Shown: positions 38,375 through 46,792, counted from the first letter of the stretch. The stretch is DNA of 64,000 nt from Caldilineaceae bacterium (GCA_022842065.1 JALHQH010000025.1:31316-95315), one strand, 5' to 3'. The notes: a model not told the origin generated them from the sequence alone. A program made the numbers and translations.

Positions 38375-38838
38375 GGAATGTCCTCCGCAAATTGAATGGT
38401 ACTAAATTTCTCAGGATAGTGGTTGTCATTCGTGCCGATGGGATCCACGGCCCAGCCCACGCTTACCTTTTCACCATTGATTGGCAACATCTCATAGCGG
38501 CCTAGAAAGATGCGCCATTGGTCACCTGGGGCTGGTGGCGTCGGGCGACCGCCGGCCAGTTCTTGCATACCTGCCCAGGGCAAAACAACCAATGCGGTCC
38601 ACCCTTTGCTCACGACCGTCGGGTCATTTAAAACCCCATCAATGTGGACAAAGGTCTGGAGGCCAGGGAAATCCCACTGCCGATAGGCCCAGCGGTTGCC
38701 GCGCGGATGGGAACCACGCCAGAAATATTGGCCGGTGCGGTCGTGATTGCCGCCAAAGGTGATGGCGTGATTGGCCAGGATCGCAAATTGCGCTTTTTGG
38801 TCCCAGCCGTTTTGCTGGTAAACATCCTGCCAGATTTG
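38371..38838 (-). pseudogene. carbohydrate-binding family 9-like protein, 5' end removed by IS insertion
   Basis: Open frame running from the IS end into the overlapped TGA at 38371. The residues read IWQDVYQQNGWDQK at the junction, then QYFWRGSHPRGNRW, WDFPGLQTFVHIDGVLNDP, KGWTALVVLPWAGM and PGDQWRIFLGRYE, the typical C-terminal half of family 9-like carbohydrate-binding proteins (HVDGTLNDP...GWTVE...PW). The N-terminal half is not found on the far side of the element, so it was deleted as well as interrupted. About 155 codons remain and no start codon is evident before GTG 38613. Confidence 0.8.
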
Positions 38839-40195
38839 ACATACTCCCCAGGCATAATGCCGGGGATTCTAGGGTCAAGCAGCACTTGCCTGCAAAGCAG
38901 GTCTGACGGTGCCTAACCTAAGGGAAGATGCCCCTTCCCGCAATATGTTTAGCGCAGCGTTCAGATCGCGGTCGTGGCTGACGCCACAACCTTGGCAAAT
39001 CCAGCGGCGATCTGAAAGTTGCAATTCCTTGTAGACATACCCGCAAGCCGAACAGGTCTTAGACGACGGGTAGAAACGGTTGATTAGATGAACAACTTTG
39101 CCCTTAGTGGCTGCAACATAGGTCAAGATGTCCATGAACTCAGATCGAGCAAGGTCGCTTACCTTGCGACCCCACAGTCGTTGCATCCCCTTCATGCTGA
39201 GGTCTTCAAAGAACAGGTGGTCGTATCGAGCCGTCAAGTCATGTGCAAGCTTGAAGAACCAGTCACGGCGGCGATTGACCACCGTCTGATAGATACGGGC
39301 AACGTTCGCTTTCGCCTTGTGCCAGTTATTGGAAAGCTTGATCTTACTGGATAGCTTGCGGCTTGCCTGTTTGAGTTCAGCCAGTGCTTCACGATAGTAC
39401 AAGGGAGATTCAGTATCCTGATGGTATCTGCCGGCTTCACCATTGTCCGACGACTTGAGAAAAACTTTCAGCCCAAAGTCGAATCCTGCGCTTTTACCTG
39501 TCAGGATGCGGTTACTCAGGTCGATCTCTTCCTCAACGACGAAGTACAACCAGAAATTGCCAAGGCTGTCACGCTTGATGGTAACGGTTTTGATGTCTGC
39601 CGGAATATCGCGGGACTTACTGAACTTGTAGACAATGCCTTGGATGCGAATTTTGTTGCCACCAAGCAGTTTCCAGCCAGCCTGTTTCAGCGTGAAGCTA
39701 CTGTACTTCTTGACCTTCTTAAAGCCTGGCGGCGAGGTCTTCACCTTGCGCTTGCGGTTGCCAAAAAACAGCTTGTAGGCTTTATCAATGCGCTGCACAA
39801 TGTCTTGAATCGCTTGGCTACCGACCATGTTCCAGTGGCTGTACTTGGGTAACTTCTTGCGTTTGGTGATGTGCTTCATCAAGGCATACGCGTTCAAACT
39901 TGTACCGAATAAGCGGTAGTACCGGCGGTGCAGCGCAATACAGTGGTTGTAGATCAGCCCGCTGATGTTGATCTGCTGATGCAGGTGCTTATTCTTTTTC
40001 GCACGGTAGAGCTTGAATTTGTACGTTATCATTACTCGATTATAGCACAGAAGTTCGAGAAAGTATATTGCATTTGACTGACGATTACACGAGTACGAAC
40101 AACATCCTGGTTGAGTACAACCAGCGCCCTTATATCCCCATTGGCCACGAGAGAGTACTCTCGACGCGTGTTAAAACCAGGGGCTTTACGGGCCT
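38839..40195 (-). mobile_element. IS200/IS605-family element carrying only tnpB
   Basis: tnpB with no tnpA. On the minus strand the right end shows the expected small hairpin (CCCCGGCATTATGCCTGGGG, 38844-38863) followed by AGTATGTCAA at the host junction near 38839. The left end lies within 40033-40200 and contains the palindrome GAGAGTACTCTC; its exact edge is uncertain. No terminal inverted repeats or target duplication, as usual for this family. Confidence 0.75.
38875..40032 (-). CDS. tnpB: TnpB/OrfB RNA-guided nuclease of an IS605-family element
   Basis: 385 residues. N-terminal helical OrfB region (MITYKFKLYRAKKNKHL); RuvC-like nuclease with D185 (GFDFGLKVFL), E276 (LFFEDLSMKGM) and D354/D356 (HDRDLNAALNI), so the catalytic triad is complete; zinc ribbon C327/C330 and C346/C349. 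TnpB proteins are guided by an RNA from the right end of the element and cut DNA at excised donor sites, and are ancestors of Cas12. This copy looks active. tnpA must be supplied in trans for movement. Confidence 0.92.
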   Translation of the reverse strand: MITYKFKLYRAKKNKHLHQQINISGLIYNHCIALHRRYYRLFGTSLNAYALMKHITKRKKLPKYSHWNMVGSQAIQDIVQRIDKAYKLFFGNRKRKVKTSPPGFKKVKKYSSFTLKQAGWKLLGGNKIRIQGIVYKFSKSRDIPADIKTVTIKRDSLGNFWLYFVVEEEIDLSNRILTGKSAGFDFGLKVFLKSSDNGEAGRYHQDTESPLYYREALAELKQASRKLSSKIKLSNNWHKAKANVARIYQTVVNRRRDWFFKLAHDLTARYDHLFFEDLSMKGMQRLWGRKVSDLARSEFMDILTYVAATKGKVVHLINRFYPSSKTCSACGYVYKELQLSDRRWICQGCGVSHDRDLNAALNILREGASSLRLGTVRPALQASAA

Positions 40196-40204
40196 TTTAG
40201 GTAA

Positions 40205-40765
40205 TTAGCGGGCAAAAAATGCGCGTTGCTGAAAGCGCAACCCGGCCCAGATCTGTTCGATCCGCTGCGGGCTCAGCGTCCCAATGTATTCGCCTAGCGC
40301 TGTTTTACCGACCGTGGAGAGCTGCGAAACGACAATGACACTTTGCCTGGTCAAGTTCGCTTCCCCGACTTCCAGCAAGATATTGCCCGGTTCGGTGGCT
40401 CGCTTGAGATTCGAGGTCAAGCCACAAACCACCACGGTGTCGAGGCGACTGCGGTTCAATAGATCAGACTGCAGCACCACATGGGGATGAGGGTAACCTG
40501 CTTCCGTCGCGCCCGGTGCGGCGACTTGCAGCCAGTAGAGCTCGCCTTGGCTAATTTCCCGGTTGGTCGGCTGCTTTGGTGTGGGCGGTGCTGTATGCTC
40601 CTGGTTGGGTGCTGCCAGTGTTTGCCCTTGGTCGTGCTGGATAAACTGAGCAACCGCCAGGGCAAATAGCTGCGCTTGGGAGAGATTGCGCTGTTGTGCC
40701 ACCCTTTCCGCTTGCTCAAACAGGGCCTTTGGCATGGCAACTGTCGTTTCGATCATTGTGCCCAT
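40205..40765 (-). CDS. fused ribbon-helix-helix antitoxin and MazF/PemK toxin
   Basis: 186 residues. Residues 4-45 (IETTVAMPKALFEQAERVAQQRNLSQAQLFALAVAQFIQ) have the pattern of an RHH DNA-binding domain as in CopG/MazE-type antitoxins. After a ~25-residue Pro/Thr linker, residues 70-180 match PemK/MazF: GELYWLQV, PHPHVVLQSDLLN, VVVCGLTSN, SVIVVSQLSTVGK, IGTLSPQRIEQIWAGL. MazF enzymes are sequence-specific endoribonucleases normally kept in check by a separate antitoxin. Both modules in one polypeptide is unusual. The MazF arginine commonly seen in the RPxxVL segment reads HPHVVL here, so catalysis may be reduced. Confidence 0.8.
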   Translation of the reverse strand: MGTMIETTVAMPKALFEQAERVAQQRNLSQAQLFALAVAQFIQHDQGQTLAAPNQEHTAPPTPKQPTNREISQGELYWLQVAAPGATEAGYPHPHVVLQSDLLNRSRLDTVVVCGLTSNLKRATEPGNILLEVGEANLTRQSVIVVSQLSTVGKTALGEYIGTLSPQRIEQIWAGLRFQQRAFFAR

Positions 40766-40807
40766 CTGTTTGTCCCATTCTATTTGGTATAAGCGCCGCC
40801 GGCGGCT

Positions 40808-41212
40808 TTAGTCAGCGACGGCGCGGCGGGGCACAATTCCTTCCGCCTGCAGCGCCGCCAGGATCGCCTCGGCCAGCAGCGCCGCTAAACCAGGGGCCGC
40901 ACTGCCTGTAAAGCGTTGTAGGAATGAGCGGTGCTGCTTGACAAAGATCGACCAGGTCACCGGCTGGCCGGTATACCCTTCGCCGGCTTCGGTGATCGAG
41001 GCACAGCCAATCATGAATTCGGCCTCTGCGTCCGTATATTCAATAAACCAGCCCCAATCCTCGCCGAGCGGATAGCTAGTCGGCAGATCGGCACGCATCA
41101 GTGCTTGTGATAGCCAGAGGGCAAGCTCAAAGCCGTACGCACCGGGATTAGCCTGGCAGATCTCGGGTAGATAGGGTAAAAATTTTGCCGATTCGAATTC
41201 AATCTGGAGCAT
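40808..41212 (-). CDS. uncharacterised protein
   Basis: 134 residues from ATG 41212; the longer frame from 41242 overlaps the previous gene. Acidic; features EDWGWFIEYTDAEAEFMIGCASI and VTWSIFVKQHRSFLQRFTG, a pattern seen in small cytoplasmic proteins of unknown role often near immunity or DinB genes. Immediately downstream of a DinB gene on the same strand, probably the third gene of the DUF1801-DinB transcript. No family assigned. Confidence 0.6.
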   Translation of the reverse strand: MLQIEFESAKFLPYLPEICQANPGAYGFELALWLSQALMRADLPTSYPLGEDWGWFIEYTDAEAEFMIGCASITEAGEGYTGQPVTWSIFVKQHRSFLQRFTGSAAPGLAALLAEAILAALQAEGIVPRRAVAD

Positions 41213-41228
41213 ACGTGACCTAAATCGT

Positions 41229-41729
41229 TCAGCGTTGTGCATTCAAAAACGCGGTGAAGTCCAATTCGCCTGGCGAATAGCCGTAGCCGGTCAGGATCGC
41301 AGCCGCTTCGCTGCGGTGTTGCGTGCCATGGTTGACAACATGGAACAGACAATGCCAGAGCAGACGTACCCGGTGATCCCCTTCCGACGTGGTGTAACGG
41401 ATATAGCCGACTAGATCTTCGTCGGTCAATTGCGCGAGGTAGTCACGCATGTCCTGTTCTTCTGTCTGCCACTGCTGTACTAACGTGTCAACGGTGGGGA
41501 AGGTCGCTTCGTCTAGCGTCCCAAAGTAGGCGAGCGTCCCCTGTTGATAAAGCATCCGCCAGGCCAATTCACCGCCCAGGGTATGGACCAACGTGCCGCG
41601 CAGCGTGCCAAAACAATGCGCCGTGGGGGCCACAAATTGGGCGGCGCTCACTTGCGCAGCGGCCGCGAGGATGCGGCGATTGGCCCAGTAGTTGTAGTCG
41701 TAGAGCGTGAGGATGTCGGGAATGTTCAT
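41229..41729 (-). CDS. DinB-family protein
   Basis: 166 residues from ATG 41729. DinB four-helix fold: LYDYNYWANRRILAAAAQV at the start, TLVHTLGGELAWRMLYQQG with the first metal histidine, and HVVNHGTQHRSEAAAILTGYG with the histidine pair. DinB proteins bind a divalent metal and act as thiol-dependent transferases or detoxifying enzymes. Two bases from the upstream DUF1801 gene. One of five DinB-like genes between 28.8 and 45.7 kb. Confidence 0.88.
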   Translation of the reverse strand: MNIPDILTLYDYNYWANRRILAAAAQVSAAQFVAPTAHCFGTLRGTLVHTLGGELAWRMLYQQGTLAYFGTLDEATFPTVDTLVQQWQTEEQDMRDYLAQLTDEDLVGYIRYTTSEGDHRVRLLWHCLFHVVNHGTQHRSEAAAILTGYGYSPGELDFTAFLNAQR

Positions 41730-41730
41730 T

Positions 41731-42105
41731 TCACTTACCCTTTTTCGCTGCGTTTTCAAGGTTCTGTTTGACCCGGTGCTGCACAATTCTCGTGATCAAC
41801 TCGTATGGGATTGGTTGGTCAAGCGGGAATTGCAGGTTGCCCTTGGCTCCGGCATAAACGGCCACCGCCTGCTCCAATTCTGCGTCCCCAGCAATGGGCG
41901 GATAAAGGCCGATATGCTGCTTCCAGGCCGCAAAATAGACCAGATTGCCCTTTAGATGGAAGGCCGGCATCTGATAGCTGATTACTTCTTTGGCTGCTGG
42001 CGCGGCGGCGCGGATAGTCATGCGGATCTTTTGCAGAATTTCCTGCACATGATCGGGGCAGCCGGCGATATACTCATCAATCGTTTGAGGTGTTGTTTGC
42101 TTCAT
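41731..42105 (-). CDS. DUF1801-family protein
   Basis: 124 residues from ATG 42105 (GGAGTGGT upstream). The pattern TIDEYIAGCPDHVQEILQKIRMTIRAAAPAAKEVISYQMPAFHLKGNLVYFAAWKQHIGLYP is the DUF1801/YdhG-like fold, related to frataxin-like and iron-binding proteins; function not established. First gene of the transcript DUF1801, DinB, hypothetical; often found beside DinB genes. Confidence 0.88.
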   Translation of the reverse strand: MKQTTPQTIDEYIAGCPDHVQEILQKIRMTIRAAAPAAKEVISYQMPAFHLKGNLVYFAAWKQHIGLYPPIAGDAELEQAVAVYAGAKGNLQFPLDQPIPYELITRIVQHRVKQNLENAAKKGK

Positions 42106-42270
42106 ACCACTCCTGTGACGAATTGATCCGGCGTGGCATATGCCGCTAGCCTTGCGCACAGACCAAAAATGATCAGCCAATTTTGGACATGGCTCAGATA
42201 TTATAGAGACGCGAACCAAAGATCAAGCCCATAAAACGAGGGTGAGGTGCTACCGGCGCAGATGATCGCT

Positions 42271-42939
42271 TCATAATGGCGCGGCGCGCCGCAGAAATGC
42301 CAACGTACGTTCCCAAGCCAAGTCTGCGGCGGCTGGGTTGAATGCATCCACGCGGTCTGGTTCAAAGAACCAGTGGCCCGTGCCGGGGTAACGATAAAAG
42401 GTCACCGCTCGACCAGCTTCCCGTAGCGCTGCCGCCAACTGATCGACGTTAGCTTGTGGCTCAAACTCATCCTCTTCAGCAAAGTGACCGAGGAAGTCGG
42501 CACGCGCGTTGTCGAAACCCTCACCGCCGGTGCCGTAAAAGAGCACGACAGAATGGATCTGCGCCGGATCGGTGGCGGCAAGATTCAAAGCGTAATAGGC
42601 ACCCAGCGAAAAGCCAATCACAGTCACGCCGGACTGGCCATTTGCTTCAGCGTGGCCCGCATGTTCATTGAGGAAGCTAGTTGCCGCGGCAATCTCAGCC
42701 TTGGCTTGCAGATGGTTGCGGTCGAGCGCGCTGCCAAGGGCTTCGGCACCGGCAATCGTGTCAGCGATCTCACCATGATAAAGATCAGGGGCAAAAGCAA
42801 TGAAGCCCTCGCCTGCCAGACGGGTACAGAAAGCCTTGATAGTGTCGTTCAAGCCCCACCAGGCGTGCAGAATCAATATCCCCGGTCCCTTGCCTGTGGG
42901 CGGGAGGGCGAGAAAGCCCTGTGGTTGCGATTGTGTCAT
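42271..42939 (-). CDS. dienelactone-hydrolase-family alpha/beta hydrolase
   Basis: 222 residues. DLH fold: GILILHAWWGLNDTIKAFCTRLAGEGF, LYHG, nucleophile elbow GFSLGAYYAL, acid in AEEDEFEP, histidine in PGTGHWFFEPDR. The nucleophile is serine, whereas classical dienelactone hydrolase has cysteine, so this is more likely an esterase or carboxymethylenebutenolidase-like enzyme of general detoxification. Preceded by AGGAGCTTTAC-type ribosome site. Confidence 0.88.
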   Translation of the reverse strand: MTQSQPQGFLALPPTGKGPGILILHAWWGLNDTIKAFCTRLAGEGFIAFAPDLYHGEIADTIAGAEALGSALDRNHLQAKAEIAAATSFLNEHAGHAEANGQSGVTVIGFSLGAYYALNLAATDPAQIHSVVLFYGTGGEGFDNARADFLGHFAEEDEFEPQANVDQLAAALREAGRAVTFYRYPGTGHWFFEPDRVDAFNPAAADLAWERTLAFLRRAAPL

Positions 42940-42978
42940 GTAAAGCTCCTGGTTGTGATGCGTAAAACGTGATGCGTA

Positions 42979-44232
42979 CTACTTGACTTGTGCGATGTGA
43001 TGGCGAAGTAGTGGCTCATTAATTGCGGTGGCATCTAGCTTGCTGGCACCGAGAAAGGTGACGAAGCGTGCAAAGCCACTCACCAATGCCTGAGCAAAGG
43101 CTTCATCTTTGGCCAATGCCTCATCCTCCAACCACAGGCCCAGGATGACAAAGGTGCTGGCGCTGGCCCACTGGGCGCGATCGAGTTTGCTGTCAAAGCG
43201 CGCAACAAGCCGGTCACCCCACAAAATCGGCAAGGTGTAGTAGCCGAACTTGCGCTGAGGTTGGGGCTTGTAGACCTCCCACACATAGTCAAAGCCAAAT
43301 AAAACTTTGGCGCGCCCCCGCGCACTGACCTGATCGAGCGGGGCGAGAAAAAGCACCTCGTCTGTTGTGGTCATCGCCAATGGCGTCCACGCCTGGGGCA
43401 CGCGGCCGGCGATCAACTCGTGTAGCAGCGCCGCGTCGCGGCCGAGCGCATAATGCATCGGCTTCCAGCCTTCAACTCGCACCTCGATGAGTTCGCCGTC
43501 TGCCAACAGCGCAGCGATGATCTGCTTCGCGCTGTCAAAGGGCATGCCGCGGTGAAACGAATCACTCGCACGACTCAGCCGCGACAGGCCGGAGAAGCTG
43601 ACATCCTTTTTGATCAAGAAGCGGTCAGCGGTGGCCTCGTCGCTTTCATACATGAGGTGTGGGGGGGCGACCGTTTCGGTCAGGGCGTAGACGCGCTCGA
43701 AATTCTCGCGGTGGTGCGTCATCACTTCACCGGTAAGCCACAGATAATACAAGGCTAATGCACTGTCCTTGCGCCCGCGGTAACTTTGGGTCCGTGTGCG
43801 CGTCGCCATCTTGAAGTCGCGGTTGCTCACGGTGGGGCGCTCGCGCAAGATGGCCCGCATTTCGACGATAGCTTCGGCATGTTCACTCGCCGTGCTGCGT
43901 AGACGCGCGTTGTGTTCGCGCTCGCGGCGCATCACCACGCGCCAATGGGGCAACTCGTCCATCGGACGCGCCGCCAGCCAACCGCCCCAATCAAAGAACT
44001 GACGCTGCTGGTAGGTCACTTCTTCCCACAGACCAGGGGTGTAATCAAGCACGCGGCTATGCAGTTTGATGTCATGGCTGCGCGCGATAATTTGCAGCGG
44101 ATCGAGTTGCAAGTACTCCATCTCCCGCATGGCCGCGGCGGTGCCTTCACTGCCACGCCAACGCCGACCAGGCCACAAGCCCTGTTTGCCCAGGATAAAG
44201 CGCCGCGCGATGTCAAGGTCGATGGTTAACAT
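42979..44232 (-). CDS. YcaQ/AlkX-type DNA glycosylase (winged-helix HTH_42)
   Basis: 417 residues from ATG 44232 (CGAGGAGCG upstream). YLQLDPLQIIARSHDIKLHSR carries the Q-x-D motif (Q42, D44) of the YcaQ/AlkZ family; VLFGFDYVWEVYKPQPQRKFGYYTLPILWGDRLVARFDSKLDR is its diagnostic C-terminal block. YcaQ/AlkZ enzymes excise alkylated bases and unhook interstrand DNA cross-links. Stand-alone here, next to DinB and DUF1801 genes, a neighbourhood rich in presumed chemical-damage functions. Confidence 0.9.
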   Translation of the reverse strand: MLTIDLDIARRFILGKQGLWPGRRWRGSEGTAAAMREMEYLQLDPLQIIARSHDIKLHSRVLDYTPGLWEEVTYQQRQFFDWGGWLAARPMDELPHWRVVMRREREHNARLRSTASEHAEAIVEMRAILRERPTVSNRDFKMATRTRTQSYRGRKDSALALYYLWLTGEVMTHHRENFERVYALTETVAPPHLMYESDEATADRFLIKKDVSFSGLSRLSRASDSFHRGMPFDSAKQIIAALLADGELIEVRVEGWKPMHYALGRDAALLHELIAGRVPQAWTPLAMTTTDEVLFLAPLDQVSARGRAKVLFGFDYVWEVYKPQPQRKFGYYTLPILWGDRLVARFDSKLDRAQWASASTFVILGLWLEDEALAKDEAFAQALVSGFARFVTFLGASKLDATAINEPLLRHHIAQVK

Positions 44233-44263
44233 GTCATGCGCTCCTCGCTGGGGTGGCGTTGTC

Positions 44264-44737
44264 TCACGCGTGCCATGAACCGATCCAATCGATCGCCTGC
44301 GCCGCGGGGCCAAGGCGTTCCATCAATTCGCCCACATGCTGTTGAATATGGCGGATCGAGTAGAGTTGCAGTTCCAATTTGTTGAATGGTAGCCAATGAA
44401 AGCCCGAAGTTGTCCCCAAGTCAGTCCCGGCGACTTTGTCCATCACCTCCTGTTCACAAAAGGCCAGGTATTCGAGCACGGTGGTTTTGTCGGGCAGGGC
44501 TGGGGACGGCGGCTCACTGGGCAGATATTCGGCGCGATGGCCCACCCAAGGGGTGAAGGTTTGTTGGGAATCTTGCAGGTAGAGATGGGTGTAAAAGAGG
44601 GCATGGTAGGCAACCTGCCCAAACGGCGTCTGGGCATCGCGGCTGTGCCAGTGCGTCTCTGGACAGTGCTGTATCGTCTGCTTGAGCATTTCGAGTGCCG
44701 CATGATATTGGGAGATGAGAATCTTGTATTCATCCAT
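44264..44737 (-). CDS. DinB-family protein
   Basis: 157 residues; ATG 44737 follows AAAGGAGG. Four-helix DinB pattern: ISQYHAALEMLKQTIQHCPE, FGQVAYHALFYTHLYLQDS with a first histidine, IRHIQQHVGELMERLG with the C-terminal histidine pair. Less typical than the neighbours but same fold. Lies 31 bases upstream of the YcaQ gene and may be co-transcribed with it. Confidence 0.8.
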   Translation of the reverse strand: MDEYKILISQYHAALEMLKQTIQHCPETHWHSRDAQTPFGQVAYHALFYTHLYLQDSQQTFTPWVGHRAEYLPSEPPSPALPDKTTVLEYLAFCEQEVMDKVAGTDLGTTSGFHWLPFNKLELQLYSIRHIQQHVGELMERLGPAAQAIDWIGSWHA

Positions 44738-45100
44738 GGTCAGCGACCTCCTTTGAGTAAGGATTCGGTTAAAAGCGACAATTATATCGTAACATAGAAC
44801 GCAAGTTCTAGCAAGTGGAAAACAGTAGACGGGTGTGTCTCAAGAAAGGGGAGAGTCGCACTACGTCCCCGGCACAGGCGAGGAAACGGTACGCAGACGA
44901 ACCAATTTTTCGCCTGTGCCGGGGACGGCACCCCCCAAATTGGGATGCACCCATAACAGCCGGTGCGCTCTTTCAGCTTGGGGACACAGACTTTTTAAGC
45001 ACGACAGATGCCTTTGACCTTTCCGAACACTTGTGCTAAAATGTACTGTGTCACAACTTGGGGCGCACTATAGATGAGAAAGAGGAGAATCCGTTACACC
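44738..45100. other. intergenic region with a CCCCGGCACAGGCG hairpin
   Basis: No gene. A perfect 17-bp inverted repeat lies at 44865-44881 / 44910-44926 (GTCCCCGGCACAGGCGA) with a 28-base loop, followed by GGCACCCCCC. The ribosome site AGAGGAG for the next gene is near 45080. This may be a decayed mobile palindrome. Confidence 0.6.
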
Positions 45101-45589
45101 ATGAATGCAGCTGCCTTTCGCCATTTCTACCCCTATCACTTCGCTGAAAATCGCACCATCTGGGATCGGTATATCACCACACTAACCGATGAACAGTTCA
45201 CCCAGCAGGTGGGCTACTCGCATGGGTCGGTCCGCGACCAAATCGTGCATCTGATTAACGTGGATGAGGCATGGTTCAGCGAATTGCGCGGCGTCGAACC
45301 GGCCGAGGAGTTGCCCCCCACCAGCGAGCGGGAAATCATACGCGCCCACTGGGACAGCGTTGAACAGATGATGCGCGCTTATCTAGCCGAATTACGGGAC
45401 GATCAATTGTTCGCTACGCCGATCACAGAGCCGGCAGAAGACAAAGATCTTCTCGTGTGGCAAGTGTTGCTGCATGTGGTGAATCACGGCACCGATCATC
45501 GTGCACAACTGCTCCGCTTGTTAAACGATCTGGGCGTCAAAACCGTGTCGCAAGATTACATTTTTTACGTCTATGACAATCCCCTATAA
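45101..45589 (+). CDS. DinB-family protein
   Basis: 162 residues from ATG 45101 (AAAGAGGAG upstream). Start HFYPYHFAENRTIWDRYITTL; first metal histidine in DQIVHLINVDEAWFSEL; histidine pair in LLHVVNHGTDHRAQLLRLLN. A canonical metal-binding DinB protein with intact ligands. Followed at once by the remains of another DinB gene. Confidence 0.88.
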   Translation: MNAAAFRHFYPYHFAENRTIWDRYITTLTDEQFTQQVGYSHGSVRDQIVHLINVDEAWFSELRGVEPAEELPPTSEREIIRAHWDSVEQMMRAYLAELRDDQLFATPITEPAEDKDLLVWQVLLHVVNHGTDHRAQLLRLLNDLGVKTVSQDYIFYVYDNPL

Positions 45590-45630
45590 CCCCTATGACA
45601 ACACAATATCCACTGCCAAAGGAGCGATTG

Positions 45631-45705
45631 ATGCAGAAAACGGAACTTTTAGATTGGTTGCAGGCCGCGTATCAATAATGGGCAGCCTTACCACAGGCTG
45701 GTGAT
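45631..45705 (+). pseudogene. remnant of a DinB/ClbS-type gene with in-frame stop
   Basis: ATG at 45631 preceded by AAAGGAG reads MQKTELLDWLQAAYQ then TAA (45676-45678), then continues in frame WAALPQAGDRRTESAAFT. The start MxKxELLxxLxAAYxxW is the usual N-terminus of DinB/ClbS proteins; a single CAA-to-TAA change would create the stop. The rest of the gene is missing, cut where the convergent deacetylase gene ends. Confidence 0.6.
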
Positions 45706-45727
45706 AGACGCACCGAAAGCGCCGCCT

Positions 45728-46447
45728 TTACTCGGTGGCGGCTAGGAGTTCTGACACAGTGGCGAAACGGTACCCTTGCACTTGCAAGCGTTCGATGATC
45801 TGCGGGACTGCGTTCAACGATGCACGCCGGTTTGGGTACATCACATGCAAGATAATAATGGAGCCGGGCTGCGTCTTCGCCACGACATAGTCAGCGATCT
45901 GATCAGCGTCTGCCGCAATTTCTGGGTACGACTCCGGTTCGACATCCCACATAATACTCTTCCGGCCGGTTTTTGCTAAATAGTACGGCAAGGTAAAAAG
46001 CTTCTTGCCGAAAGGGGGGCGAAAGTAAATTTCGCCTTGATAACCAGCCATTCTGATTAACTCATCCGTCCGCACAATCTCGTCTTGGACAACCGCCGGC
46101 GTGACAAGGACCATGCGCGTATGAGAGTACGAGTGGTTACCCAATTCATGGCCCGCGGCCACAAGCTGCTTTCCCGCGGCCATGTTTTGTGCAAGCTCCG
46201 CCCCAGTGACAAAGAAGGTGGCATGGATTTGCGCCTGATCCAGAATGGCGAGTATCTGGTCGGTGGCATCTGGTGTGGGACCATCATCGAAGGTGAGGGC
46301 AACGAGCTTTTGTGCAGTATTGACGCGGGGCACAAGCTGACCAAAGAACTGAAAGGTGCGCGCGCGACTAATTTGCCAGAGCGCAACCGTGCCGATGATG
46401 AGAAAAAGTGCGACGACCAAACTTACCCACAGATAAAATTTCTTCAC
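45728..46447 (-). CDS. polysaccharide deacetylase (NodB domain)
   Basis: 239 residues, N-terminal membrane anchor (LWVSLVVALFLIIGTVALW), extracytoplasmic NodB domain. VALTFDDGPTPDAT holds the catalytic and metal aspartates; HELGNHSYSHTRM holds the metal histidines; YFRPPFGKKL and IIILHVMYPN complete the site. Removes N- or O-acetyl groups from peptidoglycan or a surface polysaccharide. Confidence 0.93.
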   Translation of the reverse strand: MKKFYLWVSLVVALFLIIGTVALWQISRARTFQFFGQLVPRVNTAQKLVALTFDDGPTPDATDQILAILDQAQIHATFFVTGAELAQNMAAGKQLVAAGHELGNHSYSHTRMVLVTPAVVQDEIVRTDELIRMAGYQGEIYFRPPFGKKLFTLPYYLAKTGRKSIMWDVEPESYPEIAADADQIADYVVAKTQPGSIIILHVMYPNRRASLNAVPQIIERLQVQGYRFATVSELLAATE

Positions 46448-46730
46448 GACCCAATCCTTTTCCTATCAGGCGACATGTCCTACCGGCACCAATAACAATG
46501 AAAATAGAACGCGGATCTTCCAGATTCGGCGGATATCGGCGGATAAAAATCAGCGAAAATCCGCCCAATCCGCGTTCTATTTTCAGGGCAGGTAACATGA
46601 CTCGGCGGCACCGCGCCCCAATAGACCCCGCGATGAAAATTTTTCGACAGCGAAGAGCGCGAAGCTTTTCTTCGCGCTCTTCGCGACCTTCGCGGTGGGC
46701 ATATCTTCAGGGCAGGCCCACGTCTACCCG
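46448..46730. repeat. modular linker-hairpin repeat (two hairpins)
   Basis: A linker (ACATGTCCTACCGGCACCAA and AACAATGAAAAT, 46471-46505) is followed by a hairpin with 16-bp arms (46500-46515 / 46569-46584), then a second linker copy (TTTTCAGGGCAGGTAACATG, 46580 onward) ending GATGAAAAT, a different hairpin with 15-bp arms (46650-46664 / 46670-46684), and a third linker from 46702 (TATCTTCAGGGCAGG). Same linker as 63739-64000. Confidence 0.8.
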
Positions 46731-46792
46731 ACATCAATCGCAACGAAAACTTTTGTCAGAGATGTAAACAGATAAATACAGATTTTTGTTCC

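Noticed and set aside
40068..40208. TTG-initiated ~46-codon plus-strand frame in the IS left end
   Set aside because: Overlaps IS end sequence, lacks a ribosome site and matches nothing I know.
44835..45039. Overlapping 60-70-codon frames in the 44738-45100 gap
   Set aside because: They run through the CCCCGGCACAGGCG inverted repeat and have no start signals.
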